From a virus, in the IMG/VR virus record IMGVR_UViG_3300010388_000286, positions 1 to 21,746 of that record: a DNA stretch of 21,746 bases. The stretch is one strand, 5' to 3'. Below are positions 16,687-21,746 of this stretch, in pieces. A program made the position numbers and the translations under genes. Position 1 is the first letter of the stretch. The number at the start of each line of letters is the position of its first letter. The notes under the pieces are model-generated. The model ran no database searches and was not told the DNA's origin. It saw only the letters and a program-made list of their open reading frames with translations.

Positions 16687-17853
16687 TTAGCTAAATTTAA
16701 CGTTGTTGTAGCTAATGCCTACTTTGCCTAAATAGTCAGCCGCGTTACCTAAAGATGACGCAGTGTTTGACAATTCAACATAACCATAACGTGTCATGAA
16801 AGAAACAACTGGTTCAAATGTTGATGGATCTAATACAACACCAGATGACATCAATGGAATGTAAGGGCAGTAAAACGCAGGAGCGTCTGATTCTGAACCA
16901 CCTTTGTAACCAATTAAGATTGAAGTGTTGTCTGTAGCATAGCTGTTTACATACACTTTCAATGAATTGTTCAATGTACCAACAAATTTAGTATTAGTTG
17001 GAGCTTCGAAAGTACCTTCAGTAGTACGAGCAAAAGCTGAAGTTGTTGCTGATTGCAAAATTGTTAATGCAAATGGAGAAACAACAGCATAGTTACCAGC
17101 ACCACGACGTGTACGTTGTGCAATCAAGTTGCTTACACGGTTGATTTGGATTGCTAATGCAGCGTGTTCGTCACCTACGAAAGTAGCTGTACCTGATACA
17201 GCAGCTTGGTCATAAGTTAAAACTTCTGTTCCAGCCAAGTTTAACAATGAAGCGATAATTTCTTGGTCAATCTCAGCAGTAATTTCTTGAGCCAAAGCAG
17301 CCATAATTTCTGCTTCAACGTCAATACCTTGTTGTGATTGAGCATCTTGAGCAGCTTCAAATGTCCAGCGAGCTGATAACTTACGAGTTTTCGCTTCAAC
17401 TGTTTGTTTCAAGATTTGAATGCTCATTTTTTTGCCTGCTTGTCCTTCTAAAGTTGCAGTTGAAGCAGCTTTTGCAGGTGAACTGTCGTTACCTGAATAG
17501 CTTTCTGCAATTTTGAATGGACTTAATGCTTCTTCGCCTGCTACTGTAGCAGATGAATTATCAGCATAACGTACACGCAATGTATGGATTTGGCCAACAG
17601 GACCAGTCATCGGTTGTACACCAACTAACTCGTTAGCAATAACGGTTGGCATTACACGACGGATTACAGGTAAAATTACACGGTTTAAAGTTGAAATGTT
17701 ACCAGCAGATGTTGCACCAGCAGTAGGAGATTCCATCAAATACTTACGTGTATTTTCAAGTGTTACGCCCATTACTGATTTTTTTGTGCCTTGCAAACCT
17801 TCTAACAATGCTTGCTTTGTTTCTGCCCAACGGCCATTAAGTAGTTCTGACAT
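16687..17853 (-). CDS. 23: Major capsid protein, T4 gp23-like, 388 aa
   Basis: The ATG at 17853 has a TAGGAG site 7 nt upstream. It lies after the scaffold gene as in T4. Recognisable gp23 features in order are VILPVIRRVMPTVIANELVGVQPM (about 58-80), GPVGQIHTLRVRY, the VEAKTRKLSARWTFEAAQDAQSQQGIDVEAE block with TAEIDQEI after it (about 152-200), RVSNLIAQRTRRGAGNYAVVSP, LKVYVNSYATDNTSILIGYKG, APAFYCPYIPL and PVVSFMTRYGYVE. The protein forms the hexameric shell and T4 gp23 is matured by gp21 at an (L/I)xE site. LME at residues 39-41 is a suitable cleavage site here. At 388 aa it is much shorter than T4 gp23 (521 aa), mainly because the region between the GPVGQ and AKTRKL blocks is reduced. It is followed by a strong terminator. 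Confidence 0.95.
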   Translation of the reverse strand: MSELLNGRWAETKQALLEGLQGTKKSVMGVTLENTRKYLMESPTAGATSAGNISTLNRVILPVIRRVMPTVIANELVGVQPMTGPVGQIHTLRVRYADNSSATVAGEEALSPFKIAESYSGNDSSPAKAASTATLEGQAGKKMSIQILKQTVEAKTRKLSARWTFEAAQDAQSQQGIDVEAEIMAALAQEITAEIDQEIIASLLNLAGTEVLTYDQAAVSGTATFVGDEHAALAIQINRVSNLIAQRTRRGAGNYAVVSPFALTILQSATTSAFARTTEGTFEAPTNTKFVGTLNNSLKVYVNSYATDNTSILIGYKGGSESDAPAFYCPYIPLMSSGVVLDPSTFEPVVSFMTRYGYVELSNTASSLGNAADYLGKVGISYNNVKFS

Positions 17854-17871
17854 CTAAATTCTCCTAAATTT

Positions 17872-18963
17872 TTATAGTCCAGCGAGGCGGCGGATATCGA
17901 TAATGTTTGATTCATCTTCGCTGCTGCGGGTATTGGAAACAGTTTTGTTTCCGGTTATTTCTTTAGCTTCTACAAGAGCTTGTCTTTTTTGTGGTGCTTG
18001 TTTACCAGAAAGTACAGCTGGTAAATATTTTTCAAAACTTTCATTAAGTCTTGAAGTTTTTACACTCGTCATCAATTCGCCCATAATTGAGCGTTGTTCA
18101 GCGTTCAGAGGAGATAACAACTCGCTCATAATTGCTTTTCTTTCTTGCGATTCTTTTAACGCAACGATTTCTGCTTGTTTGCTTTCTAATATTTTTTCAG
18201 CTTTGACAACTGCGTGTGCAGCTTCATTGATGGCCAAATCTTTCATGTCTATGACTTTGAGCAATTTTGCAGTTTCGGATTTTTCATTCAAGTAGCTCGA
18301 TTGATATTCAGCAGCAAATGCTTCGAATAACTTACGACCAAAATCTGTACGACGAGCTGATTCAATATCTTCTTTTAAAGAAGTAATTTCAGCATTTAAT
18401 GTTGATCCTACAATACTTTCAACCATTATAGCTGCACGTTTTACAAATTCTTGTTTTACTCGTTTGATTTCTTGACGACCTTCACGAATCAGACGAACTT
18501 TTGATTCGGCAACGTCTTTTTTATCTTTGTAGAACTCTGCAATTTCTTGTGCAAGAGCTTCTACTACGAAGTGTTCTAAAGTGCCAAATTTGTTTGCCAT
18601 TGACATTTGATCTTCGTGTAATTCTTTAACTTCTGAAGCTAATTGACGTGTAACAAATTTGTTAACAGTCTTTGCGCTTTCGGACATCTTTCTAGCAAAT
18701 TTAACTTTCATTTCTGCTAGTTGTCTACGATCATCAACAAATTCGCTTAGTTCACTTTGAAGTTGTTCAGAGATCATACGATCAACTGCTTCAACCATAG
18801 TGCTTTTATCATGCTCATATTTTTGAGCAAATTCTTCGCGTAGTTGTTCAGCAACTTGCATACGGTTTTCAACGATACGTTGTTCCCATGCTTGCTCAAT
18901 AGACTCTTTGATTTCTACCGAAACCACATTGTTTTCAAATAAAGTTTTTAATGCATCCAACAT
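17872..18963 (-). CDS. 22: Prohead core scaffold protein, T4 gp22-like, 363 aa
   Basis: The ATG at 18963 has a strong AAAGGAG site 6 nt upstream. The protein is highly charged and almost wholly helical, with long coiled-coil heptads. Residues about 20-70 (IEQAWEQRIVENRMQVAEQL, then EEFAQKYEHDKSTMVEAVDRM) and the following EFVDDRRQLAEMKVKFARKM match the style of gp22 in marine T4-like phages. Position between protease and capsid genes confirms the call. It should form the internal core of the prohead on which gp23 assembles, and then be degraded by gp21; several LxE sites are present. The tail from about 315 is a loosely ordered K/S/E-rich segment ending DESNIIDIRRLAGL. At 363 aa it is longer than T4 gp22 (269 aa). 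The stop is 18 nt before the gp23 start. Confidence 0.92.
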   Translation of the reverse strand: MLDALKTLFENNVVSVEIKESIEQAWEQRIVENRMQVAEQLREEFAQKYEHDKSTMVEAVDRMISEQLQSELSEFVDDRRQLAEMKVKFARKMSESAKTVNKFVTRQLASEVKELHEDQMSMANKFGTLEHFVVEALAQEIAEFYKDKKDVAESKVRLIREGRQEIKRVKQEFVKRAAIMVESIVGSTLNAEITSLKEDIESARRTDFGRKLFEAFAAEYQSSYLNEKSETAKLLKVIDMKDLAINEAAHAVVKAEKILESKQAEIVALKESQERKAIMSELLSPLNAEQRSIMGELMTSVKTSRLNESFEKYLPAVLSGKQAPQKRQALVEAKEITGNKTVSNTRSSEDESNIIDIRRLAGL

Positions 18964-18977
18964 GTGATTCTCCTTTA

Positions 18978-19604
18978 CTATTGGAGTTTGCTTATTATAT
19001 TTAATAAGCTCTCTTTGAGGTATTTTTGCGCCTTTGGATCTCCTCTAACTTCTTCCGCTATGCGAAAGGATTTAAGACCACCTTTTGTATTCATTAGATG
19101 TTCATAAATTGGTGTAGGGTAAGCTCCAGGAGCACTTGGTTGAGCTACCATATCAACTGTGATAATCTCAAAATCTGATACTTCACCAGATCCGCTATCG
19201 CTAACGTTACCAGATCCGCGTGAACTAACACCAAGTTTCACTCCGCTTTCTAACATTGTTTTGATCAATTGGCCCATAGGTGTTGGCAAAATTTTAAGTT
19301 TACCATACCCGTTTGGACCTTCCATCCACATGTTAGTTATCATATGCGAAACTCGGTCTAAATTAATTTTTAGATCATCTGGATGATCTACTTCTCCAAG
19401 CACAGAATAACCATTTTGAATCTGATCGTTGAGGGTCTTAACAGCCTTGCTAATCTCACTCACAGGATACACACGTTGATTTGCGTTACGGATACCACCT
19501 TGTATACAAATACCGCTCATATACAAGTTCTTTCCTTCCTTATCGTCAGATTCAACGATCATTTGCGCTTCGTTGAAGCTAAGGTTTTCTCGGAGATGTA
19601 ACAT
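18978..19604 (-). CDS. 21: Prohead maturation protease, T4 gp21-like, 208 aa
   Basis: This is a serine protease of the herpesvirus-assemblin-like fold that digests the internal core and trims capsid proteins. Visible landmarks are GGIRNANQRVYP (about 36-47, the NxNxRxYP motif), LGEVDHP with the probable catalytic His74, the NLDRVSHMI block, KLGVSSRGSGN with the probable nucleophile Ser127 or Ser128, and the FEIITVDMVAQPSAPGAY segment (about 145-162) with a candidate acidic partner Asp151. The length is close to T4 gp21 (212 aa). The ATG at 19604 is three bases after the stop of the core-protein gene and lacks a clear ribosome site, so translation is probably coupled. The gp22 ATG follows the stop after 14 nt. 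An AT-rich inverted repeat near 18989-19010 lies within its 3' end and may be incidental. Confidence 0.95.
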   Translation of the reverse strand: MLHLRENLSFNEAQMIVESDDKEGKNLYMSGICIQGGIRNANQRVYPVSEISKAVKTLNDQIQNGYSVLGEVDHPDDLKINLDRVSHMITNMWMEGPNGYGKLKILPTPMGQLIKTMLESGVKLGVSSRGSGNVSDSGSGEVSDFEIITVDMVAQPSAPGAYPTPIYEHLMNTKGGLKSFRIAEEVRGDPKAQKYLKESLLNIISKLQ

Positions 19605-19607
19605 AAA

Positions 19608-20471
19608 TTAGTTACTGCCTCTGCCAGGAATTAAGCTTCTTTTGTTAGGAGCTGATTCGCCTTTTCCTTTTTTCTCTGCACCATGGCCTGGTTCTCTTGT
19701 TTTAAATGCAGTTTTGCCAGCTTTACTGTCTTTACGGTTTTGAATTTTACCTAAACCTGCAGTTAAGTCTTGTGCAGATGGATTTAATAATCCGCCTTTT
19801 GTACCTTCGCCAACTGATGTGCCGCCAAATTTAGGAGCTACACCGCCCATGTCGTTATATTTAGGTTTGTTAAAAATACTTTTTGTGTTTGTGCCGTTGT
19901 CACCGTGTTTAGGTAATGCAACTTTGTTTACGTATTCAAACATGCTTTGGAATTCATTTTCTTCTTCGTCTGCGCCAAATTCATCACCACCTAGGCCTAA
20001 TTCATCATCGCCGCCTAATTCATCATCGCCGCCAAACATGTCGTCGTGTTCTGGTTCATCTTCTTCGCCAGCTAACAATTGTTCAAATTCTGATTTTAAT
20101 TCATCTAATGCATCTTCTAAATCAAGAACACGGTTTTCTAAATCACCTTCGCCTTCTTCATCGCCGAATTCATCATCGCCAAATTCATCATCACCGAATT
20201 CATCGCCTTCTTCGTCATCGCCAAATCCACCAAAGTCATCGCCTTCGCCTTCTTCGTCACCTTCTTCATCATCAAATTCGTCATCGCCACCAAACGCATC
20301 ATCTGCATCATCGGTATCGTCTTCTTCTTCTTCGAATTCTTCTGCTAATAATTTTTCGTAAATCTCACGCGATTTACCTACTACGATATTATGAAAAATA
20401 TCTTTTGCTGCATCGTGATCTTCATTGATCAACGCTTCAAGCATGGCTTCAAATTTGTTACGGTCAGTCAT
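19608..20471 (-). CDS. 67: Acidic prohead core protein, T4 gp67-like N-terminus, 287 aa
   Basis: The ATG at 20471 follows CAGGAG with 6 nt spacing. The first 45 residues, FEAMLEALINEDHDAAKDIF then VVGKSREIYEKLLAEE, resemble the start of T4 gp67 (MEGLIEAIKSNDLVAARKLF-like), and an acidic tail follows as in gp67. T4 gp67 is only 80 aa. Here residues 46-175 are dominated by Asp/Glu/Gly/Phe repeats of the EFGDDEFGDDEFGDEEGEGD type, interrupted by a short coiled coil (111-134). Residues about 185-287 form a Lys/Gly-rich basic tail ending KRSLIPGRGSN. The position between portal and protease agrees with a core protein. The proposed role is to link the portal-proximal core to scaffold, then be degraded by gp21. 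The gp67 call rests on the N-terminus and context; the extension is unexplained. Confidence 0.8.
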   Translation of the reverse strand: MTDRNKFEAMLEALINEDHDAAKDIFHNIVVGKSREIYEKLLAEEFEEEEDDTDDADDAFGGDDEFDDEEGDEEGEGDDFGGFGDDEEGDEFGDDEFGDDEFGDEEGEGDLENRVLDLEDALDELKSEFEQLLAGEEDEPEHDDMFGGDDELGGDDELGLGGDEFGADEEENEFQSMFEYVNKVALPKHGDNGTNTKSIFNKPKYNDMGGVAPKFGGTSVGEGTKGGLLNPSAQDLTAGLGKIQNRKDSKAGKTAFKTREPGHGAEKKGKGESAPNKRSLIPGRGSN

Positions 20472-20580
20472 GTTAATCTCCTGTGATAAATTTTATACAA
20501 GGCTGTCTTATATTTACACTACTTATAAAAAAGATTGTAAATATGGGGTCAAACCGGTGGTTTTTTAATATTTTAGATTT
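20472..20580 (-). promoter_or_regulatory. 109-nt gap upstream of the core-protein gene, candidate weak promoter
   Basis: This is the largest non-coding gap in the window. It contains the CAGGAG ribosome site (20478-20483), a one-mismatch late-promoter octamer TATAAGTA (20520-20527) that would give a leader of about 43 nt, and a 5-bp inverted repeat AAACC/GGTTT near 20550-20562. None is a strong match, so promoter activity is uncertain. Confidence 0.3.
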
Positions 20581-20832
20581 TTAAGCTGCAGGTGGCGGTG
20601 TTGAATACATTGCATTAACAAACGCCAGTTCTACTTCTTGTTCTAAAATATGAGCTTCACTGCTCTTACGTAATTCATTAATTTGTCTGAGAGACAATCG
20701 TGTTTTGCGTGTGTCATCTCGCTGCATTAACGAATTATCATTATCAGGATTATACCGCATATCACTTGCAACATGCCGTGTGTTAGGGTCAATATAAAAA
20801 AGTTCTCTAAGTATCATAATATTATTTATCAC
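20581..20832 (-). CDS. Small conserved-type protein between portal and core genes, up to 83 aa
   Basis: The frame can begin at a GTG (20832) overlapping the portal stop, or at an ATG (20817) giving a 78-aa protein MILRELFYIDPNTRHV. The ATG is attractive because the upstream codons coincide with a late-promoter octamer. The protein is polar and charged: a short N-terminal helix, MRYNPDNDNSLMQRDDTRKTRL, then a long helix (about 46-76) and a Pro/Ala end STPPPAA. Position corresponds to T4 gp67/gp68, so a minor core or portal-adjacent role is possible. I recall similar RYN-DND--RDDTRKTRL proteins beside the portal gene in marine T4-like phages, without an assigned function. I cannot show homology to T4 gp68. 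Confidence 0.7.
   Translation of the reverse strand: MINNIMILRELFYIDPNTRHVASDMRYNPDNDNSLMQRDDTRKTRLSLRQINELRKSSEAHILEQEVELAFVNAMYSTPPPAA
20823..20830 (-). promoter_or_regulatory. Putative T4-type late promoter (GATAAATA), leaderless configuration
   Basis: The minus strand reads GATAAATAA starting in the portal stop codon (TGATAA). Five bases separate it from the ATG at 20817, so standard T4 late initiation would begin on the A of that ATG. This copy has A rather than C after the octamer. Confidence 0.5.
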
Positions 20833-21746
20833 ATTGACGGTGGCATACCTGGTGCAGGTGCTGACGGTGGCATGCCTGCACCCATACCGCCCATTCCCGG
20901 ATCCATACCCATTCCCATATCAGCAGGAGCAGATAAATTTCCTGCCATTCCCAAGTCTCCCTCCATACCTGCTGCGGATAAACCTGCACTGCGTAGTTCT
21001 CCTGCGGCATCTGTATGTGTAGGTTGACCTTTACCTTGTTCTTCGCCCCATAATCTTTCGTTTTCTGCCATTTCATCTTCATTTAATCCTAAAAATCTTT
21101 TAAGTGCAAAGCGTTTACTCATATAAGGAACTGCTTGAATAGTGTTAAATGTATTAATTCTTTCTGAATCTAATCCTGCTTGACGAGCACTAGCAAAGTT
21201 CATTGGCGGATTAAACGCTAATTCAAATAAATTAGCATCAATATTCATTCCTCTTGAATACATATACATTTTAAATTCGTTTGTAAACACTTCCGTTATT
21301 AAACTTTGTAATCTTTCACAATATTTGTTAAACCGTAACTCTTGAATGTATGCAGTTCCTACACGACCGTCATTGAAACTTGCTTGTGAATCGTCTGCAC
21401 CTGTTGGTAAGTAGCTGCTCGGAATACGTAAACCGCGGAACAATTTGTTTGTAAAGAATTTTAAATCGTCAATTTCACCTAAATTAGTACCACCTGGCAA
21501 TGTATCAACTTTAGACCCTCGCCCTTCTGCAGTTTGTGGAAAGAAGTAGTCTTCGTTTATTGATAACGGATTGTATGCGCTGTCAATTACGTTCTGTCCA
21601 CCTCCACTTTGACTAGGAATTCTACGTTGATGTATCTCATTTTTAACTCTTTCTACAAACGCCATAGCTAAATGGCTTGGCATATTACCTACGTCAATGT
21701 GAAATACACGTCTTTCCGGAGCTCTTTGTATACGATAAATTAGAAT
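20829..21746 (-). CDS. 20: Portal vertex protein, T4 gp20-like (N-terminus outside window)
   Basis: The frame is open to the right edge. Translation before the first in-window ATG (21683) gives ILIYRIQRAPERRVFHIDVGN, the hallmark segment of T4 gp20, so the gene begins beyond base 21746 and that ATG is internal. The 305 visible residues include RVKNEIHQRR, the VDTLPGGTNLGEIDDLKFF then KLFRGLRIPSSYL block, a KYCERLQSLITEVFTNEFK helix, and YMSKRFALKRFLGLNEDEM near the end of the family domain. The portal is a dodecamer that nucleates prohead assembly, carries the packaging terminase and later joins the neck. The last 45 residues are a Met/Gly/Pro/Ala-rich low-complexity tail (GMGMDPGMGGMGAGMPP) not expected in T4 gp20. 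It overlaps the next gene by a few bases if the GTG start is used. Confidence 0.95.
   Translation of the reverse strand: MLIYRIQRAPERRVFHIDVGNMPSHLAMAFVERVKNEIHQRRIPSQSGGGQNVIDSAYNPLSINEDYFFPQTAEGRGSKVDTLPGGTNLGEIDDLKFFTNKLFRGLRIPSSYLPTGADDSQASFNDGRVGTAYIQELRFNKYCERLQSLITEVFTNEFKMYMYSRGMNIDANLFELAFNPPMNFASARQAGLDSERINTFNTIQAVPYMSKRFALKRFLGLNEDEMAENERLWGEEQGKGQPTHTDAAGELRSAGLSAAGMEGDLGMAGNLSAPADMGMGMDPGMGGMGAGMPPSAPAPGMPPSM

Noticed and set aside
19819-20428. Two overlapping plus-strand frames of 170-180 codons, Ser/Pro-rich or His/Leu/Arg-rich
   Set aside because: They are antisense to the Asp/Glu/Gly repeats of the acidic core protein; the composition is a direct consequence of that low-complexity sequence.
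20547-20566. Plus-strand terminator-like AAACC-GGT-GGTTT followed by six T
   Set aside because: The stem has only five pairs and there is no plus-strand gene or transcript for it to end.
20822-21082. 86-codon minus-strand frame overlapping the portal gene
   Set aside because: It is an out-of-frame shadow of the portal C-terminal low-complexity tail.

Overview
The window is the head-morphogenesis and virion-appendage region of a T4-like (myovirus-type) tailed phage. Every credible gene lies on the minus strand, so the sequence reads from right to left. The DNA is AT-rich and tightly packed: gaps are mostly 1-60 nt, with two stop/start overlaps. I see no tRNA, integrase, IS element or CRISPR array. 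The head-gene order portal, small protein, acidic core protein, protease, scaffold, major capsid matches T4 20-67/68-21-22-23. The short capsid protein and the style of the fibre proteins suggest a divergent aquatic T4-like phage rather than a close coliphage relative. The host cannot be told from the sequence.

Head block (about 21746 to 16687): portal gp20 (N-terminal part outside the window), an 83-aa unknown protein, a very acidic 287-aa gp67-like core protein, gp21 prohead protease, gp22 coiled-coil scaffold and gp23 major capsid protein. Together these make the portal-initiated prohead, its internal core, the protease that digests the core, and the shell. The block ends at a strong rho-independent terminator just after gp23.

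Appendage block (about 16622 to 1): nine proteins, nearly 16.5 kb, with Thr/Ser/Gly/Asn/Val-rich beta-fibre composition: 193, 320, 309, 114, 332, 1027, 2172, 139 and at least 850 aa. They share modules (VDDKNIELG-type, RYNT-type, GSGYT-type, SGGTG-type, GGAAIAK-type). The 2172-aa protein contains a probable right-handed beta-helix. The last gene has YadA-like head repeats followed by an eight-unit tandem array with a recent 243-bp duplication. The likely role is a multi-part fibre or adhesive surface structure, but this is inferred from composition and modules.

Regulation: the octamer GATAAATA, which matches the NATAAATA/TATAAATA late-promoter type of T4-like phages, occurs four times on the minus strand, each time at a gene boundary, and I found none on the plus strand. 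Two copies lie 4-5 nt before an ATG and would predict leaderless mRNAs. Hairpins occur after gp23, after the 320-aa gene, and in the leader of the 320-aa gene.
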